A DNA stretch of 64,000 bases from Adiantum capillus-veneris (lineage: Eukaryota; Streptophyta; Polypodiopsida; Polypodiales; Pteridaceae), in contig CM043963.1 in NCBI GenBank assembly GCA_014529385.2, positions 64,848,969 to 64,912,968 of the forward strand. The letters are read 5' to 3'. How positions within the stretch are numbered: the stretch's first letter is position 1; each line of letters opens with the position of its first letter. Position numbers and translations under genes: made by a program. The notes under the pieces were generated by a model that worked only from the letters and a program-made list of their open reading frames with translations, was not told where the DNA came from and made no database searches. Positions 10,277 to 21,821 of the stretch are shown one piece after another.

Positions 10277-10362
10277 TTTTATTATCATCCTCGGAGGTCA
10301 AATATGACCTATGGGACCAAAGTTACATGTGATGTAGTATGTGTATGGTTGATGAGTGACTC

Positions 10363-10842
10363 TCAATGCTCCAAAATTGTGCTGATGAAAGTCGCAATGG
10401 AGAGTCCACACTTTGGCTGGGAGAGGAAAGTGTGTAGGTCAAAGTTATGGTTGAAAATGTGAGAGAAGCAAGTTTGGATGTGACCAAAATCTGAGCATTC
10501 TAGTAGTGTGTGGTACTCAAACTCTCGAACTTGCAGTGAGCATAATGTGCATAGCCGATTTGACTCTTCTCCATTGCCCCAACACCCTATCTCGCATCGA
10601 AGGAAATGGGAGCTAAGCCAAATGGCTACGATAGTGCGTATCTTCGACAAGGGGATAGGCTCAAGCATGTAAGTGTGAGTACAGTTTCCTCTTTCAGCGA
10701 AGAACATGGTTTTGTAGTTGGGGGCAATATGGGTGGTATAATGTATGAAGCGTGACCCACCGGATTTCTCCCAAGCCGTAATACATTGGCGTTGTAGAAA
10801 AGCTTCATTCACTTGGGAGTCAATTGAAGCATCATGTAGCAA
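10363..10842 (-). pseudogene. LINE ORF2 C-terminal Cys/His region
   Basis: This 159-codon open block contains RLCTLCSLQVREFEYHTLLEC, matching the zinc-knuckle-like CxxC...H....C module found at the C-terminus of plant LINE ORF2 proteins, which is thought to help nucleic acid binding. Upstream are conserved-looking Trp and Arg residues (ITAWEKSGGSRFIHY, SHFLRCEIGCW). It follows the RT block after a short frame break at about 10843-10866 and ends about 85 bases before the LINE tail. Confidence 0.65.
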
Positions 10843-10866
10843 GTGTAATGCATCCCATATCCCAAA

Positions 10867-12398
10867 TCACTTCTTTATGTCTTGCATCCATCCCGTGCTC
10901 AAGATCTTGCTTTTATGCGCCTTTTGAACTTTTTTGCTTGCTTCCCATGCAATTGTAGGAAGTCGATGTGAGGGGTTTTGATGCATCTTTATCATGTACT
11001 CCACAACCCTTTCCATGCCCATAACCTCAATTGTAAGACATCCCGACTCAAGAAGTAGGAGCATATATGGTGTTTGTGTCTTCACTTGGAAAAAGTTTAT
11101 AAGAAAACGCTTTTGGACATTCTCAAACTCTTTCCAAGTAGTCTTTGAGATGGTCCCGCCCCACACTTCAACTCCATAAAGAAGAACCGGTGTCACCAAT
11201 GCATCAAAAAGATACTTCTTGAGAACCCAACACTTGATGTTTCCCGCATTATACATGTTCTTAAATGCATAAAATGCTCTCTTTCCCGCTTCCAAACGAC
11301 ACATAGCACATTTATGCCACTTATGATTGGACGGAACCTCAAGGCCAAGGTACTTAAAGCTCTCAACAACTTCAAGTGTCTAGTTGTTGTACACAATGCA
11401 TGGCTTCTCCTTATGATTGGTTTTCACCAAGAATAACCTTTGTCTTAGATTCGTTCACAATCAGCCCACTATGCAAGCAAAAGTTCTCAAGGACAACCAT
11501 AAGCTTTTGTGCATCTTCTAAAGTGTGTGCTAGAAGCACTACATCATCCGCATACAACAAAAGCATGATTACCGCATTGAAAATAGTGACCTCTTCAATG
11601 CCTTCTTCTTGCATAAAGTCAAGTACCATTCATTCCAATTGATCGATGCATAGACCAAAGAAAGTTGGTGACAACATGCATCCTTGTTTAACCTTTTCTG
11701 AAATTTCTCTTCCCATGCGCAATTGACAAATCACCTTCTCATAGATTCGAAAAACCTCAAGCATAAACTCACTTGGCACTTGGAGTTCTTCTATCCTTCT
11801 CCACAAATTGTTACATGGAATCATATCAAAGGCTTTCTTAAAGTCCACAAAACAACAATACAATCGCTTTCCTTTCAACTGTCTTTCCTCCATGAGAATA
11901 CAAAGAGTGACAAGATGATCAATGGTGCTATGGCATCGATGAAAACCCGCTTGTCCTTTTTCATGCTTGTCATTATCTTCAGCCCAATCACTCAATTTCC
12001 TCTCCATTATGCACCCCAATAACTTTGCCATAAGAGACCCAATCATTATAGTCCGGTAGTTTTACATTCTTTACATCCCCACCTTTGTACAAAGGATTAA
12101 CCCAATTAGTACTCCAATCATAAGGCATACCATGTTGAAGTGCAAGGTTGAACATATCACACATCCACTCATAGGTAAAATCTCTCGTCCATTTGATCAT
12201 CTCCGGCTTGATACCTTGAAGATCTCCCGCTTTGCGAGTGGCCAACTTTTCAAGCCCACCACATACATCCTCAATAGTAAAAAAAATGGGCATACATGGG
12301 AGTGAACCATAAAATGGTATTTTTTCAGCATTTGCTTGCTCATATAATTGCTTACAATGTGTGTACATATCCACAAGACTCAAGTTCAAAATTCTCAA
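10867..12398 (-). pseudogene. LINE reverse transcriptase, broken
   Basis: RT of the target-primed type, which copies LINE RNA at a nicked chromosome site. Successive blocks read RKAGDLQGIKPEMIKW (about 12230), KGQAGFHRCHSTIDHL and YCCFVDFKKAFDMIP (11850-11960), KQGCMLSPTFFGLCID, then the catalytic LLYADDVVLLAHT at about 11540-11560. The thumb-like part is VLLYGVEVWGG near 11170. Breaks include an in-frame stop at 11630 between CIDQLE and MVLDFMQ, and frameshifts near 12020 and 11350. The catalytic YADD is intact. Confidence 0.82.
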
Positions 12399-13711
12399 CC
12401 CGCTTACCCCTCAAGTTTCTCCAAAATCTTCCACATGCATGTGCCTTTTCTTGGACTTGAAAAAGTTGTTGCTTTACTTCCCATCTTATTCTCTTCTTTT
12501 GAATCAATGCCTTGTATGTATGCAAATGACTTTGAATCAATGCCTTGTATGTATGCAAATGACTTTGATAGTTGTCTTTGTCTATAGTTGCATCAAGCTT
12601 TATCAAGGACTTTCGAGCATCTTGACATTCTTTATCAAACCACCTTTTGCGTGATCTATCTTTGTTGATACAATGGAGATGCTTTATAGCAAAGCATTCT
12701 TCGACACAAGAACAAATAACTTTATTGAAATATTCCCATTTAGTTTCCAATGGTGCATCATATTGAAGCTTCTTCATCCATAATTTTTGCTCAACCATTT
12801 CAATGTACATTGGTGCCCGTTTGAAATCCATACATAGTGATAATTTCTCTTTCTTTTGGCTGAAATTATCATGCTTAGTTGCTTCTCCACATGAAAGGTC
12901 AATACATAAGGTGCGATGGTTGGATTTCGGGGTCCATTGGCCAAACATAAAACTCTTTATGTGATACATGATGGCTTCGGAGAGTAGCATATAGTCAATC
13001 ACACTATCCCCATTATGTTTCCTACATGTAAATCCATTGGTTCCACTCCACAAAGATACACCATTGGCAATGAGCATACATGTGCTATCACACGTGTAAA
13101 AGTAACTTTCCATAGTGATCCGGCTCTTTCTCATCCATTGAAGAACCATCATACAAGTGAACTTCCTTCAACTCCCTTGATATGTATGGCATATCAAATT
13201 GTTGAGTATCATGTTACAATGTTTTTGTGCGAGTATTCATATCTCCAAATACAGTAACATCACCTTCACCTTTAAAATAAGCAATGTCCTCTTCTAAATC
13301 AAAAAATGGTTGATCTCTATCCATGCAAGCATAAAAGGGAGAATCATGATGAGGAATGTAGCAACTGGCTACAAAAATGGGTGTTGTTTTTGGTGTCATA
13401 ATTTTCAGCCATACATAACGTTTGTATTTGTCATCTTTCACAATTGATACAAAATCTTCCAATCCTTTCTTAACCATACATGCTACCCCTCCTTGTCCTC
13501 TTCGTTGCTTAAGATTCTTTTACCACATCAATGAATGTACATTGTAATTCTCTAAGCCATTAATCCTTTGTGTATCATGCTCCCAAGTTTCAACAAGAAG
13601 TACAACATCGGCTTTGCTTGTTAGTTCATCAATGCCAATCCCCACATTCCATGGGTATCCATTACAATTCCAAAAGCATATATTCAATTTTAAGTTTGTC
13701 TCATAGGTCAC
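12352..13711 (-). pseudogene. LINE APE-type endonuclease domain
   Basis: This is the exonuclease-endonuclease-phosphatase fold that nicks the target DNA. The N-terminus at 13711-13520 reads NICFWNCNGYPW and VLLVETWEHD with the catalytic Asn and Glu. The middle at 13477-13214 has ASCYIPHHDSPFY and FGDMNTRT. The C-terminal part at 13152-12950 has DSVIDYMLLSEAI and the active-site His in KSNHRTL, where Ser-Asp-His is usual. Frames change near 13515 and 13180. An exact in-frame 33-bp duplication lies further downstream, at 12498-12563. Confidence 0.75.
12498..12563 (-). repeat. exact 33-bp tandem duplication inside the LINE ORF
   Basis: TTTGAATCAATGCC...CAAATGAC occurs twice, starting at 12498 and 12531, with a third partial start at 12564. 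It keeps the reading frame and repeats the peptide SHLHTYKALIQ. Confidence 0.9.
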
Positions 13712-14050
13712 ACATCTCTATTTGCTCAAGGGACTTGCCTCCTCCTTGGACACATTTTCTTCATGAGAGATCTCCTTGTTTTTCTTATTCTTTTTCTCAT
13801 ATGCCTTGCGACGCATATTTTGTTTCTTAATAGTGCAATCTTCACATACAAATATTTTGTATCCTTCAAATAGATGCAACTATTATCAAGGATAATCTTT
13901 CACTTGGTCTCATCTGGAATGGTGCATACAATTGGCCGTTCTCCCAAGCGAGGAGCTCCTTGCTTCCCCACTCTATGTGCTCCATAGACCATAACTCTGG
14001 ACATGCAAAAGTGGGTTTTGAAGAAATATTCAATGGATAGCCAAAAAACG
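13712..14050 (-). pseudogene. LINE 5' coding remnant upstream of the endonuclease
   Basis: The minus strand, with one or two breaks, reads SRVMVYGAHRVGKQGAPRLG then ERPIVCTIPDETK and a lysine/arginine-rich stretch (REKNKKNKEISHEENVSKEE). It runs directly toward the endonuclease start, so it is probably the end of ORF1 or the beginning of ORF2. I do not recognise a domain. Confidence 0.4.
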
Positions 14051-14220
14051 GCTATCATTAGCCCTCCCCCGGGATGATGGTATATTCATGTATTTCCAAA
14101 GAGAGTGCTTCTGAGTCTTTGACAAGATTTTCATTGTTTGGTCCCTTGGTATTTTGGCTTGAGTTACACTCATGCTTCATTCAAAATACTTACATGGGAT
14201 AGTTTCCCTTTTACAGATCT

Positions 14221-15330
14221 TTAGTAGATCCTTGGTAGAAGGCGACTCAAATAGGGCTTCAGGCGATACCCGTTTACCTTCCTGGAGTGTTGTTTACCAT
14301 TCAAGTCCATAAGCTGATAGTAACTTGAATTGAAATCCTTCTTGATTATGTATGGCCCCTTCCATCTAGTTTCAAAATTGGCATCAAAACGATTATTGAT
14401 TCGATTATCATACCTTAGCACAAGATCTCCTTCATTGATGCCTTTGTCCTTCAGTTTCTTGTCAAGCTTCTCCTTTGCTTGTATAGCTTTCCTCTTGTAT
14501 CACTCATAGACTGCTTCTCTTTTCCACTCAAGCTCCACTAATGTAAGAAGTCAATCCATCCATACCTCTTGATCATCTTGTGCACCTCTGCCATGAAGCC
14601 ACATTGTTGGAACGTTGAGCTCAGTAGGCTACAAAGCCTCTTGACCATAGACCAAGTGAAATGGTGTGAACTCCGTGGCTTCCCTATATGTGGCTCAATA
14701 TGCCCACAAGGCACCATCCAAGAAGTCATCCCACAACTTTGTCTCATTTTGCAGCATCTTCCTAATGATGCCTGCAATGACACCATTAGACTTCTCCACC
14801 AAACCATTTGATTGTGGATAGTAGGGTGTGCTATGAAGATCTAGAATGTGAAGCTCTTCAAAACAATTTGTGAGTAAACCCTTCCTAAACCCTGGACCAT
14901 TATCAGAAACAATCTCCAAAGGTGTGCCAAATCTACAACAAATATTAGTGTAGACAAACCTGCTCACTATTTTCCCATTTACCCTTGCCACACTTTGAGC
15001 CCTCTACCCACCTAGTCATGTAATCTACAGCCACTAGAATGTAGAGTATACCATTTTTTGTTCTAGGTAGAGGACCCATAGCATCAATGCCCTACTTTTC
15101 AAAGGGTCCATTTGCAAGCACTATTTGCCTCAAACCCTGCACCAACCTTCTATTTCCATTTACCTTATAGTTTTGATGACTTTTACACCAATGTTGGACA
15201 TCCACATGCAGACTTGGCCAAACATACTATGCAAGCAAAATCTTCTTCACAGTTAACTCTTGGGCAAAATGACCACCACATGCTTTCTCATGCAAAACCT
15301 TTAGAATGGCTGGAATTTCCTCAATAGATG
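14221..15330 (-). pseudogene. element C integrase
   Basis: The zinc finger starts with CGGHFAQ at about 15270-15300. The core has GTPLEIVSDNGPGF with a catalytic Asp and GLVEKSNGVIAGI with the catalytic Glu (14991-14695). The C-terminal part at 14421-14221 reads MLRYDNRINNRFDANFETRW then KGPYIIKKDF and ends in NGYRLKPYL, matching the usual GPF/Y-like integrase end. Frameshifts near 15000 and 14530 break it. Confidence 0.75.
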
Positions 15331-15940
15331 TTACCCTTTTGCACACTTGATCCTTACTTTTTTTATAGAGGGAGCCTTCTAGGAAGAGATAAACGCTTGT
15401 CTTGTTCATGAGTCTCTTCTTCTGAGCTTTTGTGAAATCTTGTGGAAACTCGCCCTCCAAAATGTAGCCAATAATGGGAGTGAATGACTCTTTTCCCTCG
15501 TATCTTGGTTGCTTGATAGCTACTACCACCATGGTGACGAACTGCACTTCTTTATCAACACATGTAACTGCTTGATGTGCAAGTAAATCGGCATCTTCAT
15601 TTTGTTTCCTAGGAATATTATACAATTGCACTTCTTTAAATTGCTTAAAAAACCTACCGATGACATGAACGGCCTTTGTCCTTAGGCTTTCATGCTTGCA
15701 TGCCCAAATGCCTAAGATTGCTTCACAATGAGAAGTGCATCCCCCTTTACCATGAGAAGTTGTATACCTTGACTAATGCACATCTTCAAACCATGAAGTA
15801 GTATGGCATACTCTGCTTCTTTGTTGCTAATTAAACCTGGTAGATTGACCTTCTCTTTCATGACAACCTCTCCACTTGGGTAGAGAAATACAAGCCCTCC
15901 CCCTGCTTTTCCTGTGGCTCATCAAAAATCTCCATCAAAG
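15331..15940 (-). pseudogene. element C additional RNase H
   Basis: Motifs in order on the minus strand are FFDGDF (about 15925), SNKEAEYAILLHGLKMCISQ (about 15790-15840) and KGDALLIVKQ (about 15745), followed by YNIPRKQNEDADLLAHQAV. These match the element A copy motif for motif. Frame changes lie near 15920 and 15720. Confidence 0.72.
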
Positions 15941-17221
15941 AACAAGACAAAAGCATTAGGAATACTTTTTGGTGGTGGCAATGGTAGGGTCTTTACTTCA
16001 GGCACCTTAATTTCCTTCTCATGTACCATATAAGTGAGAAGCCCTGCCAATTGTGCATGCACACTATCTTTTACCTTGAAAGAGTGTTGAAACTCTTGCA
16101 AGTCCATAAGCCACTTTGAGATTCTAGTACTAAGATTCATTTGAGATGACACCCAAGGAAACAAATTTTCCTCAGTGAGGATTACAAAAGGTTTTGGTCG
16201 CAAGTAGGATCTAAAATTTCTCACTGCAAACATGAGAGAAAACATCATGAGTTATGCCTCCGTGTAGCCTCTCTCTAAAGCATTCATGACCCTACTAGCA
16301 AAGTAGATGGGTTGCATCCTGGTACTGTGGGGATCTTGTTGTAGCAAAATAGAACCAACTGTTTCTTTTCCAACACTAGAGCTAACAAAGAATTTGTACT
16401 CTCAACAAGGAGGCATAAGTGTTGGTAATTCTGACAAAATGACTTTGATGTTACAAAAATATTCTTCAAGCTTATCAGACCAAAAAAATTCAACTTGTTG
16501 TGTCAATTGAGCTACCTCCCATGCTGTAAAGTTTGTTCATACCTTCTTCTACCATTTGTAGGTGCAATGATTTTGGGCTATAAATGCAAAAATTATCAAT
16601 AAAAATCCTAATGGAATTTCCAAAGAATGCTTGAAACACCATGTTCATGAATCATTGGAAAGTTGCAGGAGCATTTATCACACTAAATGGCATGACTCTA
16701 AAAGCATAACAACCCCATTGAGTGATGAAGTTTGCTGTCATTTGATCCTCTAATATGATACCTATTTGAAAGTATCCCGAGTATCCATCACACACAATGT
16801 ATTTCTCATGACCAGCTACCTCACTTAGTATCTCATCTTGAATTGAGAGGGGAAAGTGATCTCTTTTTTTTGCCTCATCTAGTGGATGATAATCCACACA
16901 CACCCTCCACTTGGCGTTCTTCTTGGGAGTGACAACAACGGGAGGGACCCACTATGAATTATTCATTGGATAATTGAAGCTTCCTGCTAGAAGCTTTCTT
17001 ACCTCCTTGAGTAGAGCTTGCTCCTTGATAACTCCTAGCCTTCGTAGTTTTTGAGCTTTAGGCGCGGCCTCATGCTTTAACTCAATCTTGTATTGAACAG
17101 CATTTACTCCATGCACATCGGTGTAGTCTTTAGCAAAAAGCCTATGAAACTTCCTTAGCACACATTTGAACTCCTCTCTTTTGTCCTTTGTAAGTGTTGT
17201 AGACAAAATACCTTCTAGCAT
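15922..17221 (-). pseudogene. element C reverse transcriptase and RNase H
   Basis: RT fingers and palm at 16903-16652 show RDHFPLSIQDEIL, VCDGYSGYFQI and VINAPATFQ. The FxDD region near 16600 is degraded but still codes for a (F)IDNFCIYS-like strand, with Asn in place of the second Asp. RNase H at 16493-15922 retains NFRSYLRPKPFVILTEENLF. The pre-RT linker is at 17221-16952. At least four frame breaks occur, and the changed catalytic residue alone would stop RT activity. Confidence 0.72.
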
Positions 17222-17573
17222 TCCTTCATCTTACACATTTTTGTTCTCTTGAGCACCTACCTCTTCTAAGCCTTTATAAGAGGTATCTTGGTTGCTTGGC
17301 TTAAACCTTACCCCCATGACTTCGATGGAAGACTCCTCTTCAGTAATGCTACCGCTGCTTTCTTCTTATGAACTGCTATCGGTCCTTCCTCCGTCTCACT
17401 TTGGATGATTCTTCATGGAGCTCCTCTTCATGTTGCTCCTTCATGTCAAAGACAACCTTCTTATGATTGTCATTCTTGCAAATTAACTTCCCACTTTCCC
17501 AAACCTGCAAAGATCACATTCTCATTAGCCCCATGGTCTTCCAAGGATTAAATGGATAGCCACTTCCCTTGGT

Positions 17574-19160
17574 CTATATAGCATAAAAATCCACTGCCTT
17601 CTTAACTCCAAAGGTCTCCGCAAAAACATTTTTAAAAATTACTACACATCTAGCCTTGCTATTGTTTTCCATCTTCACTTTGATTTCAGGTGTCTCATGG
17701 ATGTGCATGCCTAGTCTTTGCATGAGTCCCTCTAACATGATGCAAATTTGCACACCCCCATCCACTAGACCTTTTTTAATCAATCTTCCTTTGATGTAAC
17801 AATCTAGCACAGGTGTAATATCTTCATTCATCTCAACTTGTGTAATTTTTACAACAGGCACACTCCCTTTAACCTTTCTCCTAATGTTAACTTCCTTCGA
17901 TAAATTCATCCTAACTTGTGGACATAATGCAAGAAAATGAGGCCACGAGATATCAGGACCCTTACATCTCATCTCTTCCAATAGGTTGTATGGAGCCATA
18001 CCATGTCCAAGAGGAAAATTCTGGAGGTTGATACGCCATCGAGTCCTCTTGGCTTCTTTGGTCTCTTTCGCCTTCTTTTCTCTTCCATGGTCTCTTCGTG
18101 ATGTGACTCCTTCTTTCTCCTTATCTTTTCCACGGTCACGCTTGATGCCATTTGCTTCCATGTCAATCTCTTTTGAATTTGTCACCTCTATCACATGCAC
18201 ATTTGGATTTCGCAAAGGAGGAACTCCTTCCACTCCTCATGGAGGTGGTCTTGCTCCATTTGGCCTTTGTAGAGGTCGTGGTTGTTGACTAGTTTCGTCA
18301 CCTGCATTCACCACTGAATAATTCAAGTTAGGTCTCCTTGGCTCCCCATGGAGCCAAGGACAATTATACATCCATGTCCAGACTCTTTGCAATTCCAACA
18401 TTGCAAAAGTCTCCTAGGTCGTGGCTCTCGCTCCTTGTCTTTCTTTGTTTGTCCCTTGGGACCTATGGCTTGTGCAAGATGAATTGAAAGTTGCTTAAGG
18501 ATTCATTTAACTTTTCAATCACCTGAGCTGTTACCTCAAGAATCTCTCTAGATATTTACGCTTGCAACTTACCCTTGAGTCTAGGACCCTTTATTGGAAC
18601 CTCTCCTTCTATGCACTTGAGTTTTCTATACTTCTCAACAGCTTAGTTTCACATGCATCAAAGGTAGCAGGTGCACCCGCCTCAACTTTTTTCTTGAGTG
18701 TGGGAAAGAGACCGGCTATGAACCTCTCCTTCTTTAGGAACTCTACACCATCACCAGGATTAGCAACAATTCTCACCCATATAGTCCAAAGACGTGGAAA
18801 CTCTTGTTTGTATATGTAGTAGTCATCTAAGTATTTTTGCTTCTGAGAAACAATATCTTACATAAATTTTGAGTTTTTTGGGGGCCAAAGGAGTATTGCT
18901 TGAAATGATCATTGACTTCATTATAGTTCCCCTTAACCTCCTGAGATAGAGAGTCAAACCAAGTGCTAGCATCCTTCCTCAGAACTACCTCAAACATTTC
19001 TAAGCGTTCATCATCTCCTATCAGTCTCTTTATGTGGCAAAGCATTTTAAAATTTGCTCAAAATAGCTCAGCATCCTTGCCAGGCTCTCCAAAAAAGAGA
19101 GATATCCTGACATTTGGCATTGGGTCTCCATTGGAATCAATTTCAAAGAGACAACATGAT
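17574..19160 (-). pseudogene. element C gag and protease, decayed
   Basis: Gag at 19045-18560 reads VLRKDASTWFDSLSQEVKG and ERFIAGLFPTLKKK-like sequence, with the zinc knuckle CWNCKESGHGC near 18390-18410. A frameshift falls inside the knuckle and displaces its last Cys. The protease at 18233-17574 contains KGLVDGGVQICIMLEG, again Asp-Gly-Gly instead of D-S/T-G as in element A. This suggests the substitution is a family trait rather than damage in one copy. Confidence 0.68.
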
Positions 19161-19708
19161 TTACTTTTTTAAGATTTACACAATAATGTTTTCTAAATTG
19201 CAATCTATTCTACAACAAAATAAAAATATGCACATCAATGATCTATGATAGTCAAGAAGAGGCAGGATGAGAGGGCTTGGTGATGCAAGAATTTCTCCTA
19301 CTCTTTGGGTACCAAACATGAACACCATACGTTGTTGAAAATGGATCTTTCTACTAATTGCAATGTTTATTCTAATGTGTGGAGTGAAATGGAAGAAAAA
19401 AATCTCTATTCTTGGGCCATTATCCATGGTCTATGCATAACCTAATGCTTGAAACAAAAAAAAAATGACGTCCAAGCTAAGGTTGTACCTAATGACATGC
19501 AAAATAAAAGAATTTACTGAAGCATATATCTCGGACAACCTAAGAGGGCCCAAAATCTATGAATTCCTCGTTGAAATTGTTTGTGCTTACAATAATATGC
19601 ACCTTTTTCCTTGCAATCGGAACAAACGGGTCATACAATTTTTTGTGATTCATGCACGATACTTGATTACTCTAAAGGATGAGTATTCACAACAACATAC
19701 ACAAGCCC

Positions 19709-19726
19709 TCTTTAGTGAGGGCACCA
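19709..19726 (-). promoter_or_regulatory. primer-binding site of element C
   Basis: The minus strand reads TGGTGCCCTCACTAAAGA four bases inside the LTR end. It agrees with the element A site at most positions. Confidence 0.65.
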
Positions 19727-19730
19727 AAAT

Positions 19731-20236
19731 TGAGGCGGTCCAAGGTAGCAACAAGAGAGGCGACCTCTAAACACCCCTCAAGGCTCTTGTGCTTCTCAAT
19801 TGGGGTTGGGGAAACCACAAGCAAGGAACAACAAAAAACCGACAGTCAAACAAGTGAAGAGGCACCACCTAGTTATGGTATGCGAACTAGGATGCAAGAC
19901 AGATTTTGTCACACCAAGAAGATGCGCCACAAAACACACACAAGCAATCTCACACCAAGACACACACCAAATGGAGCAGAGAGAGCTAGAGAAAAGGGAA
20001 GAGAGAGAGACAAATGGAACTTGCATAATACCTTGTTTGTGACTTACAAATGGAGATGGTTCGTTATGATGCTATCATAGAGCTTGTACAAAACTAACTC
20101 ATGCTTAGTAAATGCTAAACATTGCAACCACACACACTATCTTAGTGTGTGGGATACCTCTCACCAGAATACCCTCTTACAATGGACACAAAATTGGCAA
20201 TGAAAACACACTAAAACAAGATTAAATGATAGAAAC
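19731..20236 (-). repeat. inner part of the 5' LTR of element C, interrupted by element D
   Basis: The LTR inner end is the plus-strand TGAGGC at 19731. Blocks shared with the element A LTR include GGCACCACCTAG. At 20236 it is cut by the 5' LTR of element D. The rest of this LTR should lie in the inverted segment at 24091-25657, which carries a TATA box in the orientation expected after inversion. Confidence 0.6.
20232..20236. repeat. target site duplication GAAAC, left copy
   Basis: Five bases directly before the 5' LTR of element D. The partner is the inverted GTTTC at 25658-25662. Confidence 0.85.
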
Positions 20237-20605
20237 TGTCATAATAATCAATATCTAATTCTCCTAAATGATTTTCTCATGTTAATCTGATCATTTAATG
20301 TGCCTGGGGAGAAAAAGCTAGAATATTGGTTAAGCTAGCAGACCGGGCCACAGTAGGGATCCAAAGGAGGGAAAATAGGGATCCAAAGGGGGGGCATATG
20401 CAAAAGATAAATGTGCAACAATGGGCTTAAAAGACCCTAAGGTTCAGCCCATTAAGACTTTCAAAATGCTAAGGTTCCAAAATTCAAAGGTTGTGTCCAA
20501 AGGCCAAAACTAGGGAAATTGGATGTGTAGTGTGTGTAACAAAAAGTCTTTGTCAATCCCTACATAGGAGGGGGCGAGCCTTGCAAGTAGGGGATGAGAG
20601 AGAAA

Positions 20606-20638
<33 letters not shown>

Positions 20639-21808
20639 GCTCCCTTTACACAAAGGGAATGAGGGACACATGTCAGCTCCTTAACCCACATGCCCACAAG
20701 GTGTACCCAACTCCTGCTGGATGGCCTTGGAGGTGGACCAATGAGAATTAGGCTAGATTAAATCTAGTTTAATTAATTTAAAAACGCTTAATAAAAGAAC
20801 CAATAAGAATTAAGCTCTCTAGAAGACTATTGGATAGTCTCCCAAGGGGACCAATGAGCATTCAGCAGCCCAATGGCTTGCCTGATTCCTATTGGCCAGG
20901 AGGCAAAGGGGTCCAATGAGAGTTTAGTTGAATTAAATAATTACCTAAAGCTCTCACAAAAGAGGAGAGGGGGACACATGTCAGAAGGCTATCACTTATG
21001 CTGCCTATCTACCATTGGCTAAGCTTGGGGAGGTCCAATAGGATGCTAGCAAGAGCAAATAGCAAGAGGGGTCGACCAAGAGAGAGAGGGGGTTGATTTT
21101 TTCAAGGCATTATCACACACACACTCACACAATCTCATGTGTGAAGAAAAGAAGACTCTCTCTCCTTCTCAAGCTTTATGGAAAGCTTACCACCTACTCC
21201 AAGCTTGTGAGAAGGAAGGCCTACACCAACAGCTCTTGGCTTTGTGATGCAAATCCAACCAAGAGCCAAGCTTCAATGCATGCTCATCTCCTCTACCATG
21301 CTAATTACTAAGCTAAGATATGAAAATATGAGTGATTATGTGAGGAGATGTACATCTTTCTCGTAAGAATACTCCTTCTTCCTCTCAATCTACTCTCATA
21401 CCCCGATAGCTCTCACCATCTTCGAAGGTGTGTGAGGTCTCGGGTCTGAGACCATGAGGGAATTGATGTTGTGTTTGATAAGTTTTTTGCATAGTGCATG
21501 AAGTTTCTATCTTCATTGCACTAGCTAGTATTGAAGGAACATAAGAAAATGTATTGTAAAATGTGTCTCTTGATGGGAGAAACCATAATAAAAAACCATT
21601 TGGAGGGGCGACCGGCTCCATGCAAATCGGGCTTAATTTCTCTCTTTTGAACTATTGTTCATGCTATCTAACTAGGTGTTATGCTTTTTGTTGCTCTCTC
21701 CACCCAAGCACTCTTGTAATTCTCATTAGGAAGCTATTCTAATGAAATGCTCACTATGTTCATGCTATTTTCTTCTACACACACGTTACTAGGACATTAA
21801 ATGTTACA
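20237..21808 (+). repeat. 5' LTR of chromovirus D, 1572 bp
   Basis: It begins TGTCATAATAATC and ends AAATGTTACA, then one T and the primer-binding site. It matches, in inverse, the LTR at 25663-26712, except for about 530 bp at 20297-20826 missing from that copy. It carries a (CA)n run at 20608-20638. Five related CCAAT-type motifs (GGACCAATGAGAATTA and variants) start near 20735, 20797, 20848, 20910 and 21031. Confidence 0.9.
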
Positions 21809-21809
21809 T

Positions 21810-21821
21810 TGGTATCAGAGC
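21810..21821 (+). promoter_or_regulatory. primer-binding site of element D (initiator tRNA-Met type)
   Basis: TGGTATCAGAGC, the classic plant retrotransposon site complementary to the 3' end of initiator methionine tRNA, lies one base after the LTR. Confidence 0.92.

Larger units (their letters stand above)
10277..14050 (-). mobile_element. L1-like LINE (non-LTR retrotransposon), decayed
   Basis: Read on the minus strand it has a short upstream coding remnant, an endonuclease domain, reverse transcriptase and a C-terminal Cys/His region, the order of a plant LINE ORF2. The 3' end is GATGATAATAAAATC followed by ATCT repeats. The 5' end near 14050 lies close to the decayed integrase end of element C, so the LINE probably inserted into or beside that element's 3' part. 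Several frameshifts and stops show it is inactive. Confidence 0.85.
14195..19730 (-). mobile_element. Tat-lineage Ty3/gypsy retrotransposon C, heavily decayed internal region
   Basis: The domain order is the same as in element A: gag, protease, RT-RNase H, second RNase H, integrase, all on the minus strand, with a near-identical primer-binding site at 19709-19726. Almost every domain has frameshifts or stops, so it is older than A. The 3' end is lost near the LINE. A pyrimidine tract at 14062-14074 (GCCCTCCCCC on the plus strand) could be the remaining polypurine tract. Confidence 0.82.

Noticed and set aside
9555-10301. Open frames of 203 and 248 codons on the minus strand, Ser/Leu-rich
   Set aside because: They are translations of the GA/GATA array; any uninterrupted dinucleotide repeat gives such frames.
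14195-14421. Chromodomain or envelope-like ORF after the element C integrase
   Set aside because: The coding signal ends with NGYRLKPYL and only decayed sequence follows before the LINE; Tat elements are not expected to have a chromodomain.
19176-19770. Small frames in the leader of element C as an extra ORF like that of element A
   Set aside because: No similarity to the element A leader ORFs and no coding-like composition; the region is too decayed to judge.
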